Of a stretch of DNA of 60,532 bases, positions 7,795 to 15,344 are shown in pieces. Made by a program: the position numbers and the translations under genes. How positions within the stretch are numbered: the stretch's first letter is position 1; each line of letters begins with the position of its first letter. The notes below the pieces were generated by a model. It ran no database searches. It was not told where the DNA came from and was given only the letters and a program-made list of their open reading frames with translations. The DNA is taken from the IMG/VR virus record IMGVR_UViG_3300037189_005898, positions 1 to 60,532 of that record; one strand, written 5' to 3'. Source of the DNA: a virus.

Positions 7795-7847
7795 TTAATA
7801 TGTCGATTGCCTACAGCGATTAACTACTAATTACAAGGAGAACAAAC

Positions 7848-8093
7848 ATGACCGACTCTGTACAAACAGAAAATCCAACAAATGAGCAACCTGCTGCACC
7901 TGCACAACCTGCTTCAAATGAGCTAACTATTAATGATTTGAATGCGATGAAAACTATCATCGATATCGCCAGTTCAAGAGGTGCCTTTAAACCAAACGAA
8001 ATGATGGCTGTTGGACAAACTTATACCAAATTAGAATCATTCTTAGATTCAGTAGCAAAACAATCTGCCGCTGCACAAACACCAGCCCAATAA
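7848..8093 (+). CDS. small hypothetical protein
   Basis: 81 residues with a good ribosome-binding site (AAGGAG, 8 nt before the ATG). The first 25 residues are a flexible Pro/Ala/Gln-rich tail (ENPTNEQPAAPAQPASN). Residues 27-70 form a compact, probably helical domain (LTINDLNAMKTIIDIAS, then GAFKPNEMMAVGQTYTKLESFL), and the end is again Ala/Gln-rich. Low-complexity ends around a small helical domain suggest a protein-protein adaptor. I recall this small family in T4-like cyanophages without an assigned function. Confidence 0.6.
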   Translation: MTDSVQTENPTNEQPAAPAQPASNELTINDLNAMKTIIDIASSRGAFKPNEMMAVGQTYTKLESFLDSVAKQSAAAQTPAQ

Positions 8094-8106
8094 TAAGGAA
8101 AATTCC

Positions 8107-8757
8107 ATGGCTAACTTAAAACACGTAGGTCGTATTAAATCTACTGGAAAGCGTGTGGTTGTTGCTTATAGAACACTGCCTGGTGATGCATACTCAGCTT
8201 TGGTTATCCCAACAGAAGGGTTAACTGACAGCTACCACACTGCACTAATCGGAGCAGTTGAAAGTGCTGCTGGACAGGAAGCATACGAATTTGCAGAAGC
8301 AATGGATCGTGTGCAAACACCAGATGGTTATAATATGCTGCATGCGTTGCATCGATTAGGTAAGTTTATTAAAATTTCAACTAGTGATGTAGAGATGATT
8401 CCTGCACCAGGTGCGGCTGTTCTACTATCTGAATTAAATCAGATTATTGCAGAACAACGAGGTATAGCTATTGATGATTTGTCTATTAAACCTGCTGTAA
8501 AAGATGTACCAAGAACACGCGATCTCGGTGAACCAAGTGTTGCAGAAGCTGCTAACAAGCTAGTGCAAAACGATGTTACCAGGACAACATCAGCAAGTAT
8601 AAATTCAGACGAATCTGAAATAGTGGAACCAGGACCTAATGCTAGTCCCGATGTTGCTGCTAAATTTTATCGCAGTCAGGCAGATAAGTTAGCAAAACAA
8701 GCAGCACAATATCGACGTATGGCTGAAGACTTAGTTCCTATTAAAAAGAAAGCATAG
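8107..8757 (+). CDS. conserved hypothetical phage protein
   Basis: 216 residues. The N-terminal ~115 residues form a compact alpha/beta domain (ANLKHVGRIKSTGKRVVVAYRTLPGDA, then ESAAGQEAYEFAEAMDR). A linker rich in charged residues and Ser/Thr follows, and a C-terminal helix (AAKFYRSQADKLAKQAAQYRRMAEDL) is coiled-coil-like. AAGGAAAA lies ahead of the ATG. The layout suggests a DNA- or protein-binding accessory factor, but no defining motif is visible. It is 13 nt downstream of the previous gene and 8 nt from the next, so co-transcribed. Confidence 0.65.
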   Translation: MANLKHVGRIKSTGKRVVVAYRTLPGDAYSALVIPTEGLTDSYHTALIGAVESAAGQEAYEFAEAMDRVQTPDGYNMLHALHRLGKFIKISTSDVEMIPAPGAAVLLSELNQIIAEQRGIAIDDLSIKPAVKDVPRTRDLGEPSVAEAANKLVQNDVTRTTSASINSDESEIVEPGPNASPDVAAKFYRSQADKLAKQAAQYRRMAEDLVPIKKKA

Positions 8758-8765
8758 TCTTTATA

Positions 8766-9086
8766 GTGGCTAAATCGGGAAGAATCCTTCCCAAGGAAGT
8801 CATTGCACATTGGCCAGAAATATTCAGCGATATTCAGCTGAATGTGATGCCTATTAGGTATCTACATTCTGTTTTAGTGAACTTTAAAGATGGCAAAACT
8901 TGGGAAATAAAAATATCTGCACAGACCAAGAAAGAAGGTTGGGTTGCCTTTGAAAAATCCTTGTCTGACCTGTGCAGTACATACGAACCTAAAATTGATA
9001 ATATTGATTTTAAATTAGACATGGTTCTTTTAAAGAAACATGTAGAAGATGGCACAAGTAAATTCTTAAAAAAACGTAAATTATGA
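8766..9086 (+). CDS. small hypothetical protein (GTG start)
   Basis: 106 residues starting with GTG at 8766; no ATG gives a comparable frame and no clear Shine-Dalgarno is present, so expression may depend on coupling with the gene 8 nt upstream. It is basic and has the segment FKDGKTWEIKISAQTKKEGWVAFEKSL followed by a helical and Lys-rich tail. The last 4 nt overlap thyX (ATGA). It resembles small T4-like phage proteins of unknown function. Confidence 0.6.
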   Translation: MAKSGRILPKEVIAHWPEIFSDIQLNVMPIRYLHSVLVNFKDGKTWEIKISAQTKKEGWVAFEKSLSDLCSTYEPKIDNIDFKLDMVLLKKHVEDGTSKFLKKRKL

Positions 9087-9766
9087 AAGTAAATTTAGTA
9101 TCTTATTCTGCACCTACTACTGAATATCAGAATCAAGGAATTTATGATGCGCAGGAATTAATTGCATTCTGCGCAAGAGTAAGTAATCCATCGAATCAAT
9201 TCAATACAGAGACTTCGGAAAAATTAATCAGATATTTGATTAAACATGCACACTGGAGCCCTTTAGAAATGGTATCAGCTTGTATAGAAATTACCACTAC
9301 TAGAGATATTGCTAGACAGATTTTACGTCATCGAAGTTTTAGTTTTCAAGAATTTAGTCAACGCTATGCAGATCCAACTAAAGACTTAAATTTTGTAACA
9401 CGCGAAGCTCGATTACAAGATGAAAAGAACAGGCAAAATAGCATAGAATTAGATCCTGCTAATGATCAACATAGATTTATTGCTTATCAGTGGGAGCAAA
9501 TTCAAAATCGAGTTATTGAGACTGCACGTAGGGCATACGATGATGCAATTGCTGCAGGTATTGCTAAGGAACAAGCTAGAGCTGTGTTACCAGAAGGTTT
9601 TATTGAAAGTAAATTATACATGAATGGGACCTTACGTAGCTGGATACATTTTATTGAGTTACGTAGTGCTAACGGAACACAAAAGGAACATCAAGAAGTT
9701 GCAAAGGCGTGTGCTGAAGCTATTACTAAGATTTTTCCGTTGACAGCATCTCTGATTGAATCGTAA
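9083..9766 (+). CDS. thyX: flavin-dependent thymidylate synthase ThyX
   Basis: 227 residues. It makes dTMP from dUMP using FAD, NADPH and methylene-tetrahydrofolate, supplying thymine for phage DNA synthesis. The ThyX signature RHRX7S is present as RHRSFSFQEFS (82-92). The HWSPLEM segment (57-63) and a C-terminal LRSWIHFIELRSANGTQ stretch are also typical. Full length for the family. It overlaps the preceding gene by 4 nt. Its last 41 nt run antiparallel through the 3' end of the convergent glycosyltransferase-like gene, and an intrinsic terminator for this operon lies about 40 nt beyond the stop. Confidence 0.92.
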   Translation: MKVNLVSYSAPTTEYQNQGIYDAQELIAFCARVSNPSNQFNTETSEKLIRYLIKHAHWSPLEMVSACIEITTTRDIARQILRHRSFSFQEFSQRYADPTKDLNFVTREARLQDEKNRQNSIELDPANDQHRFIAYQWEQIQNRVIETARRAYDDAIAAGIAKEQARAVLPEGFIESKLYMNGTLRSWIHFIELRSANGTQKEHQEVAKACAEAITKIFPLTASLIES

Positions 9767-10415
9767 ATTGACTATGTAACCATTCGAAGTTATTAATTAA
9801 AGAAAGTGCCTCTTTATCGGAGGCATTTTTTTCTCCATAATTTCTGCCTGCTAATGCTCCTATGTAAGCATGAAACCCATAAGCTGCAGCATTATTTAAA
9901 ATACACCATCTCTCTAATCTAGATAAAGATTCTTCATTGTTAGTAACAGCTAGTTTACAACATTCTCGAAACGCACTACGCCAGGAACTAAATGAATCTG
10001 TATTAAATGCTGTAATATTACTAACTTCTGACATTGCTTTAAAATTCTTACTAATTGATGTAGCCATATCTATAGTGCTAGTATCTAATCCTACTACTAG
10101 TTTTTTTGGCAACAATTTTACTCCACCGTAGCCATACTCCAAATCATTAACTGGATTACGACTTCGCCAAACAAATACATGGTCTAATTCATATTCTGGA
10201 ACAATATAATCAAAATTAAATGTGTTAAGAACTTGTGCATCACCGTCAACTACCCAAAACATCTTGGTAAAACTTTTACGTGCTGCTGCAATATGTGCTT
10301 GATGGATTCCTTTTATACCATGTACACGTTTTACTAAAGGAAATCGCTTTTGTAGAGTTTTAAAATTTTCATCTGCATTTGATTCATTGTAGCTAATAAA
10401 AACTATATCATACAC
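9726..10415 (-). CDS. glycosyltransferase-like protein (GT-A type), paralogue of next gene upstream
   Basis: 229 residues. The N-terminus VFISYNESNADENFKTLQKRF and the segment KRVHGIKGIHQAHIAA resemble the next upstream gene (10408-11304), and WVVDGDA (DxD-like, about 57-59) fits a metal/nucleotide-sugar site of GT-A glycosyltransferases. It is shorter than its neighbour and ends near 229 residues without the neighbour's C-terminal tail. It probably transfers a sugar to DNA, host surface polysaccharide or virion protein; the acceptor cannot be inferred. It overlaps the upstream gene by 8 nt and, at the other end, thyX on the opposite strand. The plus-strand thyX terminator is embedded in its 3' part. 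Confidence 0.6.
   Translation of the reverse strand: MYDIVFISYNESNADENFKTLQKRFPLVKRVHGIKGIHQAHIAAARKSFTKMFWVVDGDAQVLNTFNFDYIVPEYELDHVFVWRSRNPVNDLEYGYGGVKLLPKKLVVGLDTSTIDMATSISKNFKAMSEVSNITAFNTDSFSSWRSAFRECCKLAVTNNEESLSRLERWCILNNAAAYGFHAYIGALAGRNYGEKNASDKEALSLINNFEWLHSQFTIQSEMLSTEKS
9807..9832 (+). terminator. Rho-independent terminator of the thyX operon
   Basis: Stem TGCCTC (9807-9812) / GAGGCA (9820-9825), 7-nt loop, then seven Ts (9826-9832). It has the standard geometry for plus-strand termination just past thyX. It lies inside the coding sequence of the convergent minus-strand gene. Confidence 0.8.
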
Positions 10416-11304
10416 GACGAACTATCCTCGGAGTGTTATGGTATACTTTTCTAAAAAATTTATTTGAATCCTCATTGAGTTCAGCAACTTCTAATCCACA
10501 TTCATTTCTAAGCTTGTATCCAAGACGAGAAACTTCATCTACTAATTCTCCAAATTCAAGATGACTATACTTAATATTCCATTGATCCGTAAGCCATTTA
10601 AAGTCACGAACATTTGAATAATCCCATTCGGTACAATTAGTCAAATAAGCACCTTCCCTGGCTCCATAAATTGACCACAATCCATTTTGAACATCTCTGC
10701 CCACGCTACACCAAACAAGCAACCGTTGATAATTTTGCCACCATATCTTTTTAATATCAGGTACCTTAGATCCTTGGTCTAAACTCATTTTTACACCTTC
10801 TCTAAAGCCTGCTCTCCATGCTTGAAAGGCGGTTGCATTAGTATAGCTGGTGGAATAGTTCTCATTAAACTGATAATATCTATCATCAAAACAAAATTCA
10901 ACACGACCTTTAGTATCATTAGGATCTGAATTTTCATGTGTGCGCATATTATTAACAAACTCTCGTGTCCACATCTTGAGTCCGCCATTGCCGTACATAA
11001 GTTCATTTACAAAAACACGACCGCACCAGCTGAAAACATGATCGCCCGTTAATCCTAACTTTTCTAAATCAATCTCAACTTCTAAAAAACTTGGATCGAT
11101 GATGTTATCTGCATCAACAGTAACAAAATATTCAGTATCACTTAATGCTGCACAGGCTTTATGTGCAGCATCACTACCTTCGATTCCATGAACACGTTTA
11201 GCCCACGGTGCTTTAGTAAGCAAATCGGCATAGTGTTTTTCTGCATTCGGTTCATCATAACTAAGAAAGATGATATCCTGTTCAATAACTTTAATTTTAC
11301 TCAT
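10408..11304 (-). CDS. glycosyltransferase-like protein (GT2/GT-A type)
   Basis: 298 residues. DIIFLSYDEPNAEKHYADLL, KRVHGIEGSDAAHKAC and the DxD segment FVTVDADNIIDPSF (64-66) look like the catalytic N-terminal domain of a GT-A family glycosyltransferase. Residues 80-230 hold conserved-looking Trp/Tyr segments (FSWCGRVFVNELMYGNGGLK). It is a clear paralogue of the 229-residue downstream gene. Its stop and the next gene's start overlap by 8 nt, giving a tightly coupled operon. Donor and acceptor are unknown. Confidence 0.6.
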   Translation of the reverse strand: MSKIKVIEQDIIFLSYDEPNAEKHYADLLTKAPWAKRVHGIEGSDAAHKACAALSDTEYFVTVDADNIIDPSFLEVEIDLEKLGLTGDHVFSWCGRVFVNELMYGNGGLKMWTREFVNNMRTHENSDPNDTKGRVEFCFDDRYYQFNENYSTSYTNATAFQAWRAGFREGVKMSLDQGSKVPDIKKIWWQNYQRLLVWCSVGRDVQNGLWSIYGAREGAYLTNCTEWDYSNVRDFKWLTDQWNIKYSHLEFGELVDEVSRLGYKLRNECGLEVAELNEDSNKFFRKVYHNTPRIVRRV

Positions 11305-11896
11305 TTATAACTTTCAACTTATATGATTTAAAAACAATGGAGGAGGAAATTGATATTTTATCAATTTTTATCTCTAAATTTGTTTCAAACGGCACTTGAA
11401 CAAACTGTTTTGTCATTGCTTCATTTGTGTCCACAACAATTGTTCTAACTAAAAAGTCAAAATCTGTTTCTAACGTTACAAAAAATACTAATTTAGAAAC
11501 TATTAGTACATTAGCTAATTCTAATTTACAATCTTCAGAAAGGCTAAAATACCAAGACTTATCCGTATAATTCCATTCTACTAAACAATCAGGATTTAAA
11601 ATATCATTTTCTATAATCCATTCATGCAAATTATTTCGAAGCAAATATCCCTGATCTAACTTTTTAATCAATCCTAAAACTATTTTATTGTCAGCTGTGC
11701 GATTATATCCTACACTATAGTCAGAGAATCTATATTCACCGCTTAAAAATCGATTTGCATCGTCAAGTGAAATTTCTAATGCAGATTCTTCATCGCCGGG
11801 TCGAGTATGAGTTACATGATAAACATCGCCCGTCTTTTTATCATAATAGATATAAAATTGAATTTTAAATTTAACTGGCTTTTTACGTCGTCCCAT
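11297..11896 (-). CDS. hypothetical protein in glycosyltransferase cluster
   Basis: 199 residues, basic N-terminus (MGRRKKPVKFKIQFYIYY), then an acidic and beta-rich body with DKKTGDVYHVTHTRPGDEESALEISLDDANRFLSG. No DxD motif, signal peptide or membrane segment is seen. It overlaps both neighbours (8 and 14 nt), so it is part of the same coupled operon. A role in binding or in supporting the neighbouring transferases is possible, but nothing in the sequence shows it. Confidence 0.55.
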   Translation of the reverse strand: MGRRKKPVKFKIQFYIYYDKKTGDVYHVTHTRPGDEESALEISLDDANRFLSGEYRFSDYSVGYNRTADNKIVLGLIKKLDQGYLLRNNLHEWIIENDILNPDCLVEWNYTDKSWYFSLSEDCKLELANVLIVSKLVFFVTLETDFDFLVRTIVVDTNEAMTKQFVQVPFETNLEIKIDKISISSSIVFKSYKLKVINE

Positions 11897-12731
11897 GACT
11901 CAACCATTCTAATCTTTGTAAAACATTATCTGTTAAAAAATCTTTTTCAACATAATGAAATAATTTGCTTTGTTTCATATTACCTACTATTAGATCCCCT
12001 TTAGTGTTTAGAACAAATGGCACCGTATCTTGCCAACTAATCTGTCGAGGAAACCAATTTTGAAGTGCAGCTTTCATGTGTATAAATTCAAGAGGCCCTG
12101 CTTGATCAAATACTTGATCATGGCATCCCATTATTTCAATTGCAACTGCGGCGGCTAAGTCCATACTTAACCATTTTTGATAGTATTCTGGTGCAAAGGT
12201 AGTCCAGCACCATTCCCAATTATTACAGACAAATTCTAAGACTTTATAAAATTCATAGGCTAAATCAGATTTCTTAAAATAATGTAGTGCAAAATAAGGA
12301 TTTGACAGTTGATTTTGTATAAATGTTTGTCTATGATAAATGTCTTTATCGATAACTTCTTTTTTATAGTTAATAACTCTTGAACAGAATCGCAAATCAT
12401 AACTTTGACAATAATTCCACCAAGCAGAAAGATCTTCCAATACTAACATGTCAGTGTCTAACACAATTGTTTCATCGTACGGTGAAGCATGAAACAACTT
12501 CCAACGATTTTCTACTTTCCACCCTGCATTTAATGCATCATCATTAAATGGAATTGGAATTATGTTATCAAAGACTGTTTTATATTTGTCAGGTACTATA
12601 TCATTAGTAATTACAGATACAGATTTAATATTGATTTGACTATATCGTATGCTTAATGCTAATGCATAGGCCTGCTTTACATAGTCAGTATCTGCATTAT
12701 TTTGAGCGATTACTAAAAATCCTTTAGACAA
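11883..12731 (-). CDS. glycosyltransferase-like protein (GT8-like)
   Basis: 282 residues. It starts MSKGFLVIAQNNADTDYVKQAYALALSIR and carries the DxD site ETIVLDTDMLVLEDL (92-94), typical of GT-A retaining enzymes such as GT8. A later segment rich in Trp (CNNWEWCWTTFAPEYYQKWLSMD) and a C-terminal HIS-containing IHMKAALQNWFP would suit a GT8 end domain. It is similar at its N-terminus to the next upstream gene (12724-13569), suggesting a tandem duplication. Acceptor unknown. Confidence 0.6.
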   Translation of the reverse strand: MSKGFLVIAQNNADTDYVKQAYALALSIRYSQINIKSVSVITNDIVPDKYKTVFDNIIPIPFNDDALNAGWKVENRWKLFHASPYDETIVLDTDMLVLEDLSAWWNYCQSYDLRFCSRVINYKKEVIDKDIYHRQTFIQNQLSNPYFALHYFKKSDLAYEFYKVLEFVCNNWEWCWTTFAPEYYQKWLSMDLAAAVAIEIMGCHDQVFDQAGPLEFIHMKAALQNWFPRQISWQDTVPFVLNTKGDLIVGNMKQSKLFHYVEKDFLTDNVLQRLEWLSHGTT

Positions 12732-13569
12732 TCTTTTCTCCGTCGATTACTCTTGATAAACTGAATTTATTCATAACATGCACATCGACATCAGCAATAC
12801 TAGCTAGTAAATATTCGCCCCTTGATCGCTCTTTTTCAATTAAAAACTTTAATTGAGTATTATCAATGCTAATTAACACATCTCTATCAATAGTATAAAA
12901 CTTCTTTCCTGGAAGATCTATTGCGAATTCGCCGTTTGTTTTACCATTCATTATGTTGATAGCAATACTAAAAGAAATATCATTTCTATAAGTAGCAGTA
13001 TCTACATTATATAAGACTCTAAAATATTTCCAATTGTGCTTTATGTAAGTAACTAAGTCAAAAAAGGATTCTGTTACAATATTTTTTTCAAAAACAAATA
13101 CAGTTGCCCAATAAAAGGGTACAGAGTATTGATTAATTCTGTTAAATTCATTTAACTTTCGCCAACCTACTATATCAAAACTATTTCTAAAAATTTGAAA
13201 ATCATAATCATTTTCAAATGCAATTTTTAAATTTTTAGAACTAATTATATAATCACTATCTATAACTAGAGTCTTATCATAAGGTGTGAGTTCGAATACT
13301 CTAGATCTAGTTGCGTTTTTCCAATCAACTGTTTTATAATTCAATGATCCATCGTAAAAATTCTTTTTATCAGCAGCCTCATTAGTTATTTCAATGATCT
13401 GATCGAACCGATGATCAGGATAATTATCAATTAACCAGTTTTTATTATCGGTTACAATACTAACAGGGATTTCTAAAAATTTAATTACACGATCAGCTGC
13501 ATACACTGCTAGTTTAATGTAATCTATTTCAGAATTGTTTTGTGCAAAAATTACACAGCCTTTTGTCAT
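12724..13569 (-). CDS. glycosyltransferase-like protein (GT8-like), paralogue of downstream gene
   Basis: 281 residues. The N-terminus (TKGCVIFAQNNSEIDYIKLAV) matches the start of its downstream neighbour, and TLVIDSDYIIS (DxD at 104-106) is in an equivalent place. The two C-terminal halves differ, so substrate specificity may have diverged. It overlaps neighbours by 8 and 4 nt in a coupled operon. No signal peptide, so it acts in the cytoplasm, on DNA, nucleotide sugars, or newly made virion protein; this is inference. Confidence 0.55.
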   Translation of the reverse strand: MTKGCVIFAQNNSEIDYIKLAVYAADRVIKFLEIPVSIVTDNKNWLIDNYPDHRFDQIIEITNEAADKKNFYDGSLNYKTVDWKNATRSRVFELTPYDKTLVIDSDYIISSKNLKIAFENDYDFQIFRNSFDIVGWRKLNEFNRINQYSVPFYWATVFVFEKNIVTESFFDLVTYIKHNWKYFRVLYNVDTATYRNDISFSIAINIMNGKTNGEFAIDLPGKKFYTIDRDVLISIDNTQLKFLIEKERSRGEYLLASIADVDVHVMNKFSLSRVIDGEKIV

Positions 13570-13916
13570 AGATCTACAATATCCTTAATTTTTCTTTTTG
13601 ATTTTATATCTGAAAATTTAACAGAATACTCGTTTAACGATTCCATATATGAAGACAAGATACTATCAAAAAAGTCAGTTACATTATCGATTACAACAGG
13701 GAAATTATTAGAATCTAGAAAAGGAACTTGATCTGTATAACCAGAATCGATAATAGTTTTCGTAAAATTTATTAATTCCGGTGTGATCTTGAAAGTTCCA
13801 CCATTAATATAATAAATTAGTTGTTGATTAAACTCTTCTGCTATTAATCTTCTCTGATTTGATAAAGTAGCCATATAATTGGCTACTGCAAATGCTTTTT
13901 CAATACGTTCATCCAT
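13566..13916 (-). CDS. conserved hypothetical protein, first gene of glycosyltransferase operon
   Basis: 116 residues, mostly helical: DERIEKAFAVANYMATLSNQRRLIAEEFNQQLIYYINGG, then FKITPELINFTKTIID, then a C-terminal charged helix. I recall this family from T4-like marine phages, near glycosyltransferase or tail-fibre genes, with no known function. The start ATG is preceded by GAGG held in a stem-loop (13918-13954), which may regulate translation of the operon. Its 3' end overlaps the next gene by 4 nt. Confidence 0.6.
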   Translation of the reverse strand: MDERIEKAFAVANYMATLSNQRRLIAEEFNQQLIYYINGGTFKITPELINFTKTIIDSGYTDQVPFLDSNNFPVVIDNVTDFFDSILSSYMESLNEYSVKFSDIKSKRKIKDIVDL

Positions 13917-13917
13917 G

Positions 13918-13954
13918 GATAACCTCAGTAATGTGTTACGTTACTTTAGTTATC
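13918..13954 (-). promoter_or_regulatory. stem-loop over the ribosome-binding site
   Basis: On the minus strand GATAAC (13954-13949) pairs with GTTATC (13923-13918), and AGTAA inside pairs with TTACT. The GAGG Shine-Dalgarno sequence falls between the two stems, one to a few nt ahead of the ATG at 13916. It could limit translation of the operon's first gene. Confidence 0.45.
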
Positions 13955-13984
13955 TGTTGTTTTTTAAAGGAAGACTTAAAGTGA

Positions 13985-15313
13985 TTAAGCTAGTTGGGTA
14001 GAACTTGCCGATGGATATGGTAGCGTTACAGTAGTATTTCCGTTTGCATCTAGTCCGTTAGGATAATATGCACTAATAAAACTAGTGATTACTCCGTCTG
14101 TAGATTCTGTAATACCCCAGGGAGGGGTTGCAGTATACGCATCATTGAATCGAACAGTAAAATATAAATTACCATTACGATCATAATACGCATCAATATC
14201 ATAATTAATAGCATGATATACACTACTACTAGGTGCATATAAACTAAAAACGGTTGCAGGACTCGTACTTAAACCATAAAATCCATAATTATCTGCAGAA
14301 TATGTTGTACCAGGACCGCCTCCGCCTGCGGGCGTAGCAGTTCCTGTAATTCCCGTTGTTCTAGCAGCAAAGTAATAAGTATCCATAGCATTAAACATAG
14401 ATGTCCAAGTGGCATCTAATGCATAACCTGGATTTGCTATTGTATAACCTGAACAAGATGCATTGAATATAATACGTCCGCCTGCGTTAAAGAAATATCT
14501 AGCAGCGGCATGACTACCAAATGCAACAGTTATTGTATGTGCAATTTGCCCAGTAAAAGGTGCAATATGTACAGCAGGTAATTGGTTATTAACTGCATAC
14601 TGATATAGCGATGCTTGAGGATAAGTTACTCCAACACCAGAACTAGGTTTAACTAATCTGTTTGTACTAATATTTGCAGCATTGCCGCTAATTGTATATG
14701 CGTATAAATTAGATCTGTCTACATCAAGAATAAACTGTCCCAGCGTTCCGCCTGCTACTACAGTCATGGATCCTGTTGCTGTTATTAGTACAAGTGCTGT
14801 AGAAGAATTCGATAACGGTGCATTTGTAATTGTGATTTGTGTGCTATTTACAACAGTTAAAATATAGTAAGTAAAACCAGAAACTAAATTTCCAAAATTC
14901 GTACCTGTAAAAACAATTGTCATCCCTTGACGCATGTTTACTGTCGTTCCAACTGTAATATAGTTTGTAGTAACTGCTGTAGCAGTAGCAGTGGTATTTA
15001 CAGTTTGATAATATGGATATCCGCTTGTAACAGGGTCGCCATTGACACTACCTGAACTAACAAAAACTCCGCTCTTATCTATAGCAGTCTGATGCCACAA
15101 ACATCTCAGTACATCGTTAGTTAGATCATTCCACTGTTTTGCTGTAATAAGTGTGTTGGCCGGAACTTGAGAACTACTAACTGTCTGTCCATATCCATAA
15201 TCGTCATCTGTTGCACCAAAAGTAACTTGCGAAGATGTTGATCCTAACACTTTAGCTACTTGTGCTTGAATTGTGTTGTACTCTGTTCTTTGTATTGCGC
15301 TGTACTGTGTCAT
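13985..15313 (-). CDS. virion structural / tail-fibre-type protein
   Basis: 442 residues, rich in Thr, Ser, Gly, Ala and Tyr and poor in charge, as fibres are. The N-terminus (MTQYSAIQRTEYNTIQAQVAKVLG) has a helical start; residues 75-190 hold beta repeats such as TVGTTVNMRQGMTIVFTG and ILTVVNSTQITITNAP. The C-terminal half has an unusual Tyr-rich stretch (SADNYGFYGLSTSP; INYDIDAYYDRNGNLYFTVRF). No collar domain is seen. It is preceded by its own late promoter and is the last gene of the minus-strand structural block. Likely a distal tail or fibre protein. Confidence 0.6.
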   Translation of the reverse strand: MTQYSAIQRTEYNTIQAQVAKVLGSTSSQVTFGATDDDYGYGQTVSSSQVPANTLITAKQWNDLTNDVLRCLWHQTAIDKSGVFVSSGSVNGDPVTSGYPYYQTVNTTATATAVTTNYITVGTTVNMRQGMTIVFTGTNFGNLVSGFTYYILTVVNSTQITITNAPLSNSSTALVLITATGSMTVVAGGTLGQFILDVDRSNLYAYTISGNAANISTNRLVKPSSGVGVTYPQASLYQYAVNNQLPAVHIAPFTGQIAHTITVAFGSHAAARYFFNAGGRIIFNASCSGYTIANPGYALDATWTSMFNAMDTYYFAARTTGITGTATPAGGGGPGTTYSADNYGFYGLSTSPATVFSLYAPSSSVYHAINYDIDAYYDRNGNLYFTVRFNDAYTATPPWGITESTDGVITSFISAYYPNGLDANGNTTVTLPYPSASSTQLA

Positions 15314-15334
15314 ATTCTATCCGATCATCTGAAC

Positions 15335-15342
15335 TATTTATA
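15335..15342 (-). promoter_or_regulatory. T4-type late promoter
   Basis: TATAAATA, the exact T4 late consensus, on the minus strand; 22 nt ahead of the ATG at 15313. Confidence 0.8.
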
Positions 15343-15344
15343 AA

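Noticed and set aside
7800-7847. A sigma70 promoter before the 81-residue gene (TTGCCT)
   Set aside because: The -10 at the right distance (ATTACA) is poor; co-transcription from the VWA operon is enough.
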